DNA of 64,000 bases, taken from Pseudomonas sp. J452 (GTDB taxonomy: Bacteria > Pseudomonadota > Gammaproteobacteria > Pseudomonadales > Pseudomonadaceae). The notes below the pieces were generated by a model. It was not told where the DNA came from. It saw only the letters and a program-made list of their open reading frames with translations, and ran no database searches. The stretch spans positions 1 through 64,000 of the forward strand of contig NZ_CP088294.1 of assembly GCF_024666525.1 (NCBI RefSeq), read 5' to 3'. The first letter of the stretch is position 1; every line of letters starts with the position of its first letter. Of the stretch, positions 48,892 to 59,069 are shown piece after piece. A program made the translations under genes and the position numbers.

Positions 48892-49730
48892 ATGAACGCA
48901 GCCCTCCCCCCGCCCTGTTTACTCCCAGCTGGCATGCCGAGCTGGAGCTCGGCTATGCGCGCCAGGGTGACGCCACGCGGCCCGTGCAGCGCCGCCACCT
49001 CGGCCCGCTGCGGGTGCAGAAGCACCTGTACGCCGAAGGCCCCGAGGTGTGCCAGCACATCATCGTCCACCCGCCGGGCGGGATTGCCGGTGGCGATCGC
49101 CTGCACATCAGCGCCAGCCTCGGCGAGCACGCCTGGGCCCAGCTGACCAGCCCCGGCGCCGCCAAGTGGTACCGCGCCAGCGGGCCGGCCTATCAGCAGC
49201 TGGAACTGCAGGTAGCCGCCGGCGCCACCCTGGAATGGCTACCGCAGGAAACCATCGTCTACGCCGGCGCCCAGGCCGAACTGAGCACCCGCATCGACCT
49301 CGAGGGCGACGCCCGTTTGTGCTACTGGGATATGGTCGCCCTCGGCCGCCCGGCGGCCGGCGAACGCTTCGACGCCGGTCATTTCCAGGCCCAGCTGGAT
49401 ATCCGTCGCGACGGCCAGCTGCTCTGGCACGAACGCCAGCGCATCAGCGGCAACGACGGCCTGCTCGACTCACCGATCGGTCTGGCCGGCCAACCGGTAT
49501 TCGCCACCCTGCTGATCAGCGGCGAACTCTCCGCCGAACTGCTGGAACGCTGCCGCACCCTCCCCAGCCCGGTGCGCGGCGACCTCAGCCAGCTGCCGGG
49601 CCTGCTGGTCGCCCGCTGCCTGGCCGGCGAGGCGCTGCATGCGCGCGCCTGGCTGATCGAACTCTGGCGCCTGCTGCGCCCTGAACTACTGGGGCGCGCC
49701 GCCGTGCCCCCACGAATCTGGAGTACCTGA
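48892..49730 (+). CDS. ureD: Urease accessory protein UreD, frame disrupted near the start
   Basis: About 279 residues when corrected. UreD is the scaffold for nickel insertion, binding apo-urease with UreF and UreG. Most of the protein is open from about 48920 on: [46 protein letters not shown] and [11 protein letters not shown]. The N-terminus from ATG 48892 (MNAALPP) is in another frame; adding one C to the six-C run at 48906-48911 gives a continuous [19 protein letters not shown] consensus error in the C run is likely. The stop overlaps the ureA ATG by one base. Confidence 0.85.
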
Positions 49731-50032
49731 TGGACCTTTCGCCCCGCGAGAAAGACAAGCTGCTGATCTTCACCGCCGGCCTGGTCGCCGAGCGGCGCCT
49801 GGCCCGCGGCGTGAAACTCAACTACCCGGAAGCCATGGCCTACATCAGCGCCGCCCTGCTCGAAGGCGCCCGCGACGGCCAGACCGTGGCCGAGCTGATG
49901 CACTTCGGTACCACCCTGCTGACTCGTGAGCAGGTGATGGAAGGCATCCCGGAAATGATCCCGGAAATCCAGGTCGAGGCCACCTTTCCGGATGGCACCA
50001 AGCTAGTCACCGTCCACCAGCCGATCCCATGA
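49730..50032 (+). CDS. ureA: Urease gamma subunit
   Basis: 100 residues, full length. Smallest structural subunit of nickel urease, which splits urea to ammonia and carbamate. Typical start [20 protein letters not shown], then [31 protein letters not shown] and the C-terminal [19 protein letters not shown]. It overlaps ureD by one base and the next GNAT gene by four (ATGA). Two acetyltransferase genes separate it from ureB. Confidence 0.97.
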   Translation: MDLSPREKDKLLIFTAGLVAERRLARGVKLNYPEAMAYISAALLEGARDGQTVAELMHFGTTLLTREQVMEGIPEMIPEIQVEATFPDGTKLVTVHQPIP

Positions 50033-50547
50033 GCATCTCGATTCGCGACGCCCGCGACAGCGACCTGGAAGCCATCCGCGACATCTTCAACGATGCGGTG
50101 CTCAACACCACGGCAATCTGGATGGATGCCACCGTCGACCTGGCCAACCGCCAAGCCTGGCTCGCCGCGCGCCGCCAGCAGGGTTACCCGGTGCTGGTGG
50201 CGGTGGATGCCGAGGACCACGTGCTCGGCTATGCCGTCTATGGCGACTGGCGGCCCTTCGATGGCTTCTGCAACACCGTGGAGAACTCGCTGTACGTGCA
50301 GGCCGAGCAGCGTGGCCGCGGCCTCGGCGTGCTGCTGCTCGGCGCCCTGATCGAACGCTCCAAAGAAGGCGGCAAGCATGTGATGGTCGCCGCCATCGAG
50401 AGCGGCAACAGCGCCTCCATCGGCCTGCACCAGCGCTTTGGTTTCACCATCACCGGGCAGATGCCCCAGGTCGGCCGCAAGTTCGGCCGCTGGCTGGATC
50501 TGACCTTCATGCAACTGATTCTGACCCCGGAGCGGAGCGCGCCATGA
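50029..50547 (+). CDS. GNAT N-acetyltransferase (phosphinothricin / methionine sulfoximine type)
   Basis: 172 residues. GNAT fold with the acetyl-CoA loop Q-R-G-R-G-L-G (about residue 91), substrate-side residues in [14 protein letters not shown] and [19 protein letters not shown], and [14 protein letters not shown] at the end. Close in pattern to P. aeruginosa PA4866, which acetylates methionine sulfoximine and related glutamine-synthetase inhibitors; that gene occupies the same place between ureA and ureB (from memory). It overlaps ureA and the next GNAT gene by four bases each, so it is expressed with urease. The likely advantage is protection of nitrogen assimilation, but this is inference. 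Confidence 0.85.
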   Translation: MSISIRDARDSDLEAIRDIFNDAVLNTTAIWMDATVDLANRQAWLAARRQQGYPVLVAVDAEDHVLGYAVYGDWRPFDGFCNTVENSLYVQAEQRGRGLGVLLLGALIERSKEGGKHVMVAAIESGNSASIGLHQRFGFTITGQMPQVGRKFGRWLDLTFMQLILTPERSAP

Positions 50548-51077
50548 TGCCCATAATCCAGCGCCTCGGCGCCCACGACTTTGCGTCCCATCGCGCCGGC
50601 CTGATCGAGCTGCTGCTGGATGCCGTCACCCATGGCGCCTCGGTGGGCTTTCTCGCCGACCTCGACCAGGCCGAGGCCAGCGCCTACTTCGACCAGGTAC
50701 TGGCCGGTCTGGGCGATGGCTCGCTGCTGCTCTGGGTCGCCGTGGAAGACGGCCGCGTGCTGGGCAGCGTGCAGCTGGGCCTGTGCCAGAAGCGCAACGG
50801 ACTCAACCGCGCCGAAGTGCAGAAGTTACTGGTACACAGCGGTGCCCGCCGTCGCGGCATCGCCCGCCAACTGATGCAGCGCCTGCAAGGCGAAGCCGTC
50901 GAACTCAAGCGCGGCCTGCTCTATTTGGATACCGAGGCCGGCAGCGACGCCGAACCCTTCTACCAGGCCCTGGGCTACACCAGCATCGGCGGCCTGCCCG
51001 ACTACGCCTGCGGCCCGGACGGCACCTACCGGACCAACGCCATCTACTACAAGACCCTGTCGAGGCCCCAGCCATGA
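50544..51077 (+). CDS. Second GNAT N-acetyltransferase in the urease operon
   Basis: 177 residues. GNAT acetyl-CoA motif [12 protein letters not shown] (about residue 110), preceded by the VQKLLVHS strand, and [18 protein letters not shown] at the end. It has no close sequence likeness to the first GNAT beyond the fold. Substrate unknown. Start ATG 50544 overlaps the preceding stop (ATGA), and its stop overlaps the ureB ATG, so it is embedded in the coupled operon. PAO1, as I recall it, has only one GNAT here, which would make this an addition. Confidence 0.8.
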   Translation: MMPIIQRLGAHDFASHRAGLIELLLDAVTHGASVGFLADLDQAEASAYFDQVLAGLGDGSLLLWVAVEDGRVLGSVQLGLCQKRNGLNRAEVQKLLVHSGARRRGIARQLMQRLQGEAVELKRGLLYLDTEAGSDAEPFYQALGYTSIGGLPDYACGPDGTYRTNAIYYKTLSRPQP

Positions 51078-51378
51078 TTCCCGGCGAATACCAGATCCAG
51101 GACGGCGAGATCGAACTCAACGCCGGCCGCCGCACCCTGCGCGTGACTGTGGCCAATAGCGGCGACCGGCCAATCCAGGTCGGCTCGCACTTCCACTTCT
51201 TCGAAACCAACGACGCGCTGACGTTTGACCGTGCGCCGACCCGAGGCATGCGCCTGAATATCGCCGCCGGCACTGCGGTGCGCTTCGAGCCGGGCCAGTC
51301 GCGTGAAGTCGAGCTGGTCGAGCTGGCGGGTGACCGTCGCGTCTACGGTTTTGCCGGTCGCATCATGGGAGCGTTGTA

Positions 51379-51379
<1 letters not shown>
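51074..51379 (+). CDS. ureB: Urease beta subunit
   Basis: 101 residues, full length. [19 protein letters not shown], then [36 protein letters not shown] and the C-terminal [13 protein letters not shown] are family hallmarks. Structural subunit of urease that packs against UreA and UreC. ATG 51074 overlaps the upstream GNAT stop, and the stop TAA shares a base with the ureC ATG. Confidence 0.97.
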
Positions 51380-53079
<1,700 letters not shown>

Positions 53080-53148
53080 GAGTCTGTTTACGACTTTTTG
53101 TGCAGCGCCATAGCGGTGTGTAGAGACAAGTGCGGAGCGCTTTTGCCC

Positions 53149-53184
53149 CCCTCTCCCGTTTACGGGAGAGGGCTGGGGAGAGGG
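53149..53184. repeat. Solo CCCTCTCCC palindrome
   Basis: CCCTCTCCCGT / ACGGGAGAGGG is a perfect hairpin, followed by CTGGGGAGAGGG. On the minus strand this reads CCCTCTCC-CCAG-CCCTCTCCC-loop-GGGAGAGGG, the architecture of the right inner repeat of the DUF559 unit (10013-10068). No nuclease gene is adjacent. The remaining bases between ureC and the TatD gene (53080-53148 and 53185-53316) show no gene; AGTCTGTTTACGAC at 53083 resembles a terminal repeat of the MITE-like element at 57429. Confidence 0.75.
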
Positions 53185-53316
53185 ATACACCTAAAGACTT
53201 ACTCGGAGATCGCGGTACCCGCGGCGCAGCCGAGTAATAACCTCGCCCAGGCTGCGGATCTTGGGCATCCCCCATGCCCGGCGCTATGCTGACGGCACTG
53301 TCCACGGCGACGTCCC

Positions 53317-54105
53317 ATGCACCTGATCGACACCCACACCCACCTCGACTTCCCCGACTTCGCGGCCGACCGCAGCGAGCTGCTGGCGCGCAGCCGCAGC
53401 CGGGGCGTGGAGAAACTGGTGGTGCTCGGCGTGTACCAGGCCAACTGGCAGCGCCTGTGGCAGCTGGTGCAAAGTGACAGCGGCCTGTACGCCGCCTTCG
53501 GCCTGCACCCGCTCTACCTGGATCAGCACCGGCCCGAACACCTGAGCGAGCTGCGCGACTGGCTCGACCGCCTGGCCGCTCATCCGCAGCTGTGCGCAGT
53601 CGGCGAGTTCGGCCTGGACTACTTTCTCGAACAGCTCGACCGCTCGCGCCAGCAAACCCTGTTCGAGGCCCAACTGGCCCTGGCCGCCGAATACGAGCTA
53701 CCGGCCCTGCTGCATGTGCGCCGCGCCCACGCACAGACCATCGCCACCCTCAAACGCTATCGACTCACACGGGGCGGCATCATCCATGCGTTCGCCGGCA
53801 GCTACGAGGAGGCCCGCGAATACCTCAAGCTGGGCTTCAGGCTCGGCCTCGGCGGTGCGCCGACCTGGCCACAGGCATTGCGCCTGCGCCAGGTAGTAGC
53901 CCGCCTGCCGCTGGATGCCATAGTGCTGGAGACCGACTCACCTGACATGGCGCCCGCCATGCACCCCAACCAACGCAACAGCCCGGAGTTCCTCCCCGAT
54001 ATCTGCAGCGCCCTGGCCGAGCTGCGCGGCATCAGTGCGCAGGAGCTGGCCAGCGCCAGCAGCCGCAACGCCGCCGAGCTATTCGGCTGGACACCAGCTT
54101 CGTAG
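53317..54105 (+). CDS. TatD-family metal-dependent hydrolase
   Basis: 262 residues, TIM-barrel amidohydrolase-type fold. Metal ligands in order: D-T-H-T-H-L-D (residues 5-11), Glu in VGEFGLDYF (about 92), His in ALLHVRRAH (about 130), His in GIIHAFAGS (about 155) and Asp in LETDSPDM (about 207). Members act as 3'-5' exonucleases or on other phosphoesters. The YjjV subgroup is a possibility from the LHPLYLDQH pattern; I do not assign a symbol. The stop codon TAG is made of bases 2-4 of a REP arm (GTAGCCC), so the repeat abuts or has trimmed the 3' end. Confidence 0.85.
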   Translation: MHLIDTHTHLDFPDFAADRSELLARSRSRGVEKLVVLGVYQANWQRLWQLVQSDSGLYAAFGLHPLYLDQHRPEHLSELRDWLDRLAAHPQLCAVGEFGLDYFLEQLDRSRQQTLFEAQLALAAEYELPALLHVRRAHAQTIATLKRYRLTRGGIIHAFAGSYEEAREYLKLGFRLGLGGAPTWPQALRLRQVVARLPLDAIVLETDSPDMAPAMHPNQRNSPEFLPDICSALAELRGISAQELASASSRNAAELFGWTPAS

Positions 54106-54168
54106 CCCGGATGCAATCCGGGAGGGTGACTCACGCCGAGCCGCCGTCCCGGATTGCATCCGGGCTAC
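54102..54168. repeat. REP palindrome, GTAGCCCGGATG type
   Basis: Arms GTAGCCCGGATGCAATCCGG and CCGGATTGCATCCGGGCTAC are perfect inverted copies with a 27-base centre. The left arm supplies the stop codon of the TatD gene. Confidence 0.85.
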
Positions 54169-54209
54169 AACACCCAACGACACGCTCCGAACACCCGCCT
54201 CCAGAAACA

Positions 54210-54240
54210 ACAAGGCCCGCCAATGGGCGGGCCTTGTCGA
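54210..54240 (-). terminator. Terminator between the TatD and chemoreceptor genes
   Basis: Perfect stem ACAAGGCCCGCC / GGCGGGCCTTGT. On the minus strand it is followed by TGTTTCT, so it serves the chemoreceptor gene best; the plus-strand gene could use it weakly. Confidence 0.75.
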
Positions 54241-54253
54241 TTAGCACAGGTGA

Positions 54254-56284
54254 TCAGACACGGAAGGCGCTGATCAGCTCCTTCAGCCGGCTGACCTGAT
54301 CGGACAGCTGACGGCTGGCCTGCTCGGTCTGCACCGCGCCTTCGGCCGTGCGCTCGCCGGCCTGGTTGATCTCGACGATGTTCATGTCGATATCGTGGGC
54401 CACGGCGGTCTGCTGTTCGGCAGCGGCAGCAATTTGCTGGTTCTGATCGACGATCATGCCCACCGCGCCGAGGATATTCTCCAGCGCCTGCTGCACGTTG
54501 GCCGACTGGCTGACGGTGCTTTCCACCATCTGGTGGCTGCCGTTCATGGCCGTCACCGTGGCGCCAACACCATTTTGCAGGCGGCCAATCATCTGTTCGA
54601 TCTCTTCGGTGGACTGGTGCGTACGTTTGGCCAGGTTGCGCACCTCGTCGGCGACCACGGCAAAGCCGCGACCCTGCTCACCGGCACGCGCCGCCTCGAT
54701 GGCGGCGTTGAGCGCCAGCAGGTTGGTCTGTCCGGCGATGCCCTTGATCACTTCCAGCACCTGGCTGATCGACGCACTGTCGGCTGCCAGCTGGTTGATC
54801 ACGCTGACCGACTGATCGATCTCGTTGGCCAGACGCTGGATGCTGCCAACCTGCGACTCGACCATAGCGCGGCCGTTGACCGTTTCGTTGTTGACGCTCT
54901 GCGCGCTTTCGACTGCGGCGGCGGCGCTGCGTGCCACTTCCTGAGCGGTGGCGGACATCTGGTTCATCGCCGTGGCAACCTGCTCGATCTGTCCGCGCTG
55001 GGCACTGACCGCCTGGCTACTTTCACCAGAAACCAGCTCGACGCGATCGGCCTGACGCTCGACTTCGGTGACGGTCTGGCCGACCAGTTCGATCAGGTCA
55101 CGGATCTTCGCCACGGTGCCGTTGAACACCTGGCCCAGTTCGCCCAGCTCGTCCTGGCTCTTGACGTTGACCTTGACCGTCATGTCGCCAGCAGCGACCT
55201 GGCCCAGGGTATGACCAAAGCCTTTGAGGGTGGTGCGGGTGGAGACGTAGAAACCGCCATACAGGTAGCCGATCAGCAGGAACACCAGCACCAGCGCCAC
55301 CACCAGCAGCACCATCTGCACGCGCTTGGCCTCCAAGCGCTGACTCAGCTCCTGGTCGAGGAAGCCCAGAACCGCATCGTTGAGCACATAGGTCTTGTCG
55401 ATGCCCGCGGTCATCTGGTCAAAGAAGTCCTGCCAGGGCGCATCCAGGGTATCCGCCATGAGGATGCTGTCTTCCAGCTGAGTGCCGCCTTCGGTCAAGG
55501 CGTTGCGACTGGCTTCCGCCAGGCTGCTCAGGCTTTTCTGCGCCAGAGCATTGCCCTGGAAAGCGTTCTGGATCTTGAAACCGTATTCGGCATGCAGCTT
55601 TTCCAGCTCCAGCAACAGCTCGTCGAGTTTGGTGCTGTCGGAAGAGCCGAGGATGCCCTGGCCGAGTGAGTAGGAACCCAGCGCGCGTCCCTTGCTCAGG
55701 GCCTTGGTCACCGGTGGCGAGACACTGGTCATCAGTTCGACCATCTGCCTGACGCTCAGCTCGCTGTCCTGGCTGAGCCCGGACTGGCTGGCGACGAACT
55801 TGATGAACACTTCGGCATTATCCAGCGCCTTGACCACCAGACCGGCCTTGCTGCGCTGCGAAGACTCCTTGTCCACAGCCTCCAGGACCGCCTTGATGGC
55901 ATCACGCTGGGCATTGAACTCCTCGACCTCTTTCGCCTTGCTGCTGCTCGGCTGCATGGCCTCCAGCGTGGCTTTGACACTCGACTCCAGGCCGTTGATC
56001 TGCGCCACCAGCTTTTCCGATTCACCGGACTGGCCGAGTACGGCATTGATCTCCATCAGGTCGTTGAGACGCTCCAGTTCCTGGCGCATCTTCAGGCTCT
56101 GCTTGAGCAGTTCGAGGCTCTGCAGTTCCGTACGGGTATCGACGAACTCGTTATAGGAATCGCGCACCAGATAAAAATTGGTGATCGACATGGGCAGGAA
56201 GAAAAGCACACTGATCAGGCTGAACTTCATGCCGAAGCTCATGCGGTTCATCAGCGCGATGGCGGGATACAACACGCTATTCAC
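54254..56284 (-). CDS. Methyl-accepting chemotaxis protein
   Basis: 676 residues. TM1 at about 15-35 ([19 protein letters not shown]), a long helical periplasmic sensor (about 38-330), TM2 at about 335-355 ([19 protein letters not shown]), HAMP, then the signalling domain with [12 protein letters not shown] and [18 protein letters not shown]. The sensor is longer than in classical receptors; ligand unknown. Start is a GTG at 56284 with AGGAGA at ideal spacing; in-frame ATG codons upstream give no conserved leader, while an internal ATG ([10 protein letters not shown]) is 11 residues in. Monocistronic, divergent from the ROK kinase gene. Confidence 0.85.
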   Translation of the reverse strand: MNSVLYPAIALMNRMSFGMKFSLISVLFFLPMSITNFYLVRDSYNEFVDTRTELQSLELLKQSLKMRQELERLNDLMEINAVLGQSGESEKLVAQINGLESSVKATLEAMQPSSSKAKEVEEFNAQRDAIKAVLEAVDKESSQRSKAGLVVKALDNAEVFIKFVASQSGLSQDSELSVRQMVELMTSVSPPVTKALSKGRALGSYSLGQGILGSSDSTKLDELLLELEKLHAEYGFKIQNAFQGNALAQKSLSSLAEASRNALTEGGTQLEDSILMADTLDAPWQDFFDQMTAGIDKTYVLNDAVLGFLDQELSQRLEAKRVQMVLLVVALVLVFLLIGYLYGGFYVSTRTTLKGFGHTLGQVAAGDMTVKVNVKSQDELGELGQVFNGTVAKIRDLIELVGQTVTEVERQADRVELVSGESSQAVSAQRGQIEQVATAMNQMSATAQEVARSAAAAVESAQSVNNETVNGRAMVESQVGSIQRLANEIDQSVSVINQLAADSASISQVLEVIKGIAGQTNLLALNAAIEAARAGEQGRGFAVVADEVRNLAKRTHQSTEEIEQMIGRLQNGVGATVTAMNGSHQMVESTVSQSANVQQALENILGAVGMIVDQNQQIAAAAEQQTAVAHDIDMNIVEINQAGERTAEGAVQTEQASRQLSDQVSRLKELISAFRV

Positions 56285-56537
56285 TAAACGTCTCCTGTTG
56301 CCATTATTGTTGTATGCCGATGGGGAGCAGACCGGCAAATGGAACGGCAAGGTACTGGTACAACTGAATCGTAGAAGCTGTTCATGACTTGAGGGGAACA
56401 ATCGCTTGCATGCGCGGAAGTCAGCACACAACGGAGCAAGAACAGTTCCGGCCTGGGGCGACACTCAGGCAAGCGCACTCCCCTAGGCATGCTGTATACC
56501 GGATATCGACCTCAACCTCTGTAACTTAAGGTTAAGA

Positions 56538-57428
56538 ATGCGCGCACAGTTTCGCTTCGGTATTGATTTGGGTGGCACCAAGACTGAAATCATCGCCCTG
56601 GAAGGCTCCGACGAACGGTTACGGCGCCGCCTGCCAACCCCGCAGGGCGATTACGCCGCCTGCCTGCAGACCATCGCGCAACTGGTCCGCCAAGCCGAGC
56701 ATGACCTGGGCGGCAGCGGCACCGTCGGCATTGGCATCCCCGGTACGCGCTCGCCGGATCATGGGCGGATCAAGAACGCCAACTCGGTGTGCCTGATTGG
56801 CCAGGACCTGCAGGGCGACCTGGAGCAGCTGCTGCAACGCCCGATACGCCTGGCCAACGATGCCGACTGTTTTGCCCTGTCGGAAGCCAGCGATGGCGCG
56901 GGAGCCGGGGCCGACTGCGTATTCGGGGTGATCCTTGGCACAGGGGTGGGTGGCGGCATTGTGATCCATGGCCGCCTGCTCGGCGGACCGAACGCCATTG
57001 CCGGCGAATGGGGGCATAACACACTGCCCTGGCGCGCCCCGGCCGATGGCCCGTCCAGGCGCTGCTACTGCGGCCTGGATGACTGTATCGAAACCTTTCT
57101 CAGCGGTCCGGGCTGGGCCACTCGCAGCAACCTGGACCTGACAGCCGAGCAACTGGCCAGGGCCGCACAGGCTGGCGAACCTGCCGCACAACAAGCGCTA
57201 CAGCGCTATTGCGAGCAACTGGCGCGCAGCCTGGCCTCGGTGATCAACATTCTCGACCCGCAGGTGATCGTGCTCGGCGGTGGCCTGTCGAACATTCAGG
57301 CACTGTATGAACAGGTGCCACCACTGCTGGTGCGCCATGTGTTCTCCGACCAGGTCAACACCCGCCTGCTGCCCGCCCGCCATGGCGACTCCAGCGGAGT
57401 GCGCGGCGCCGCCTGGCTATGGCCGTAA
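56538..57428 (+). CDS. ROK-family sugar kinase (fructokinase-like)
   Basis: 296 residues. N-terminal ATP-binding GIDLGGTKTEIIAL, GIGIPGTRSP, the catalytic Asp in LANDADCFALSEA, GTGVGGGIVIHG, GEWGHNTLPW, and the zinc motif C-Y-C-G-L-D-D-C with E-T-F-L-S-G-P-G following. The pattern matches Mak-type manno(fructo)kinases most closely. It phosphorylates a hexose in the cytoplasm; the sugar is inferred, not shown. AAGG precedes the ATG. No sugar transporter or regulator is adjacent, and a MITE-like element begins directly after the stop codon. Confidence 0.82.
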   Translation: MRAQFRFGIDLGGTKTEIIALEGSDERLRRRLPTPQGDYAACLQTIAQLVRQAEHDLGGSGTVGIGIPGTRSPDHGRIKNANSVCLIGQDLQGDLEQLLQRPIRLANDADCFALSEASDGAGAGADCVFGVILGTGVGGGIVIHGRLLGGPNAIAGEWGHNTLPWRAPADGPSRRCYCGLDDCIETFLSGPGWATRSNLDLTAEQLARAAQAGEPAAQQALQRYCEQLARSLASVINILDPQVIVLGGGLSNIQALYEQVPPLLVRHVFSDQVNTRLLPARHGDSSGVRGAAWLWP

Positions 57429-57568
57429 GAACCTGTTTACGATCTCCCGGCCGTCGGCCATACGGCGTTAAAAACAGCCTCGGAATGCTCATTTACAGCT
57501 CGTAAACTCCGCTTCCTCGGCTGTTTTTGCCTTGTCTGACTCTAGTCCAAAAGATCGTAAACAGGTTC
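57429..57568. repeat. MITE-like element with 17-base terminal inverted repeats
   Basis: 140 bases bounded by GAACCTGTTTACGATCT and its exact reverse complement. The core GGCGTTAAAAACAGCCTCGG, TGCTCATTTACAGCTCGTAA and TTCCTCGGCTGTTTTTGCC is shared with 31731-31907 and, inverted, with 27275-27419. It starts at the base after the ROK kinase stop and ends eight bases before the ampE stop. Confidence 0.85.
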
Positions 57569-57575
57569 GAAGGCT

Positions 57576-58406
57576 TTACAGCAACAGAATCCACACGGCA
57601 AACGCGGCGTACCAGAGCATCGCCGACCGCACCAGCAGCTGCCACAGCTCATCCAGGCTGTTGACGCCCGGCTCGCCAGCCTGCGGCTCAGGCAACTCGC
57701 TGGCGGCACGTCCGGCATTGACCAGCAACTGCTGCGCCGCCAGCTCCCAGCTCAGCAGATCATGCAACACGGCGCGGCTGACCGCGGCAAAGTTGCCGAC
57801 CAGGGCAAAACTGGCGGCCAGCACCCGCACGGGCAGCCAGTCCAGGGCATGCCGCAACTGCCCGGCACGTTCGGCCAGATCAGCCTGGGTCGCGTGTTCG
57901 GCCGTCAGCGCCAGCAGCCGGTAAGCCAGCGGCACCAGCGGACCGAGCAGCGCGTACCAGAAGATCACCGCAAAGAAGCCCTGGTAGGCCTGCCACAACT
58001 CATAGCCCTGTACCCGCAGCAGCAATTCGGCCTCGCTATCGGCCGCAACGCCGAGATCACGCTCGGCCACATGCAGCGCGGCCTGGTCATCGCCCCGCCG
58101 CCAGGCATCGCGGAACGGCCCCAGCGCGGCCAGCACATCGCCACGCCCCAGGCTGTACACCAGCACCAGCAGATGCACCGGTAGCGCCAGCCAGCCATAG
58201 GCCACCGGCTGAAGGATCAGCAGCAAGCCGCCGAGCACCAGCAGCGGCAACGCCACCAGCACAGCCAGGGCAATCCAGGGCGCGCCCTGCTGGCTGATCT
58301 CGACTTTGGCCAACTGCTGCAGCCACAGACCATCCTGCTGAATACGCCGACGTCCGGCAGAGAACTTCTCAACCCAGAGCACCAGCAGCAGCACCAGAAA
58401 GTTCAT
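57576..58406 (-). CDS. ampE: AmpE-like membrane protein
   Basis: 276 residues with four hydrophobic helices (about 1-12, 45-85, 142-165 and 255-276). Conserved AmpE features: MNFLVLLLVLWVEKFS start, RDAWRRGDDQAA, YELWQAYQGFFAVIFWYALLGP and ALDWLPVRVLAASFALVGNF. AmpE acts with AmpD in peptidoglycan recycling and beta-lactamase induction, exact function unsettled. Its ATG immediately follows the ampD stop (TAG-ATG), so the two are coupled. Confidence 0.9.
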   Translation of the reverse strand: MNFLVLLLVLWVEKFSAGRRRIQQDGLWLQQLAKVEISQQGAPWIALAVLVALPLLVLGGLLLILQPVAYGWLALPVHLLVLVYSLGRGDVLAALGPFRDAWRRGDDQAALHVAERDLGVAADSEAELLLRVQGYELWQAYQGFFAVIFWYALLGPLVPLAYRLLALTAEHATQADLAERAGQLRHALDWLPVRVLAASFALVGNFAAVSRAVLHDLLSWELAAQQLLVNAGRAASELPEPQAGEPGVNSLDELWQLLVRSAMLWYAAFAVWILLL

Positions 58407-58967
58407 CTACCGCTCTCCTTGGTCCAGCAGGGCCGCGCGCAGACGCGGCCAATCAAAATAGGGGCCCGGGTCGGTCTTGCGCCCCGGGGCGACATCGCTA
58501 TGCCCGCAGATGCGCTCGATACCGAGCGCCGGGTAAGCCTGCAGTAGCTGGCGCGCCAGTATGGCCAGCGCCGCGTACTGGGCATCACTGAATGGCTGGT
58601 CGTCGGTACCTTCCAGCTCGATACCGAGGGAGAAATCATTGCAGTTCTCACGCCCTTCGAAGCTGGAAACGCCGGCATGCCAAGCCCGCTCATTACAGGA
58701 GACAAACTGGGTAACCGCCCCGTCACGCTCGATGAGGAAATGCGCCGAGACCTGCAGATGAGCTATGCCGGCGAAGTAGGGATGCTCATCGACCGGCAGC
58801 TGATTCTGAAAGAACTGCTGCACCTTGCCGGTGCCGAACTGGCCGGGCGGCAGACTGATGTTATGGATCACCAGCAGAGAAATCTCACCCTGCGGGCGCG
58901 CATTGCAATTCGTTGATGGGCAGTGCTGCGCATCGGCATACCAACCGCTGACGGGGTCCAGCTGCAT
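58407..58967 (-). CDS. ampD: 1,6-anhydro-N-acetylmuramyl-L-alanine amidase AmpD
   Basis: 186 residues. Cytoplasmic zinc amidase that removes peptide from anhydro-muropeptides; its loss raises AmpC beta-lactamase. Amidase_2 fold with zinc ligands His in VIHNIS (about 35), His in CGHSDVAPG (about 160) and Asp in RKTDPGPYFDW (about 170), and the catalytic-region WHAGVSSFEGRENCNDFSLG. Start ATG 58967 is preceded by GGAG; in-frame codons upstream to 59039 lie in the terminator region. It heads the ampD-ampE pair. Confidence 0.95.
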   Translation of the reverse strand: MQLDPVSGWYADAQHCPSTNCNARPQGEISLLVIHNISLPPGQFGTGKVQQFFQNQLPVDEHPYFAGIAHLQVSAHFLIERDGAVTQFVSCNERAWHAGVSSFEGRENCNDFSLGIELEGTDDQPFSDAQYAALAILARQLLQAYPALGIERICGHSDVAPGRKTDPGPYFDWPRLRAALLDQGER

Positions 58968-59027
58968 AGGGGCTCCTTGACCAGTTTCGCCACTGTAGCA
59001 GATAGCACCGCGCGCCCCGAAAACGAC

Positions 59028-59051
59028 AACGCCCGGCACAGGCCGGGCGTT
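59028..59051 (-). terminator. Terminator of the DUF1631 gene
   Basis: Stem AACGCCCGGC / GCCGGGCGTT with a four-base loop; on the minus strand it is followed by GTCGTTTTC. It lies 19 bases after the DUF1631 stop and 61 before ampD. Confidence 0.8.
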
Positions 59052-59069
59052 ACGGGCGCAGCACAGAAC

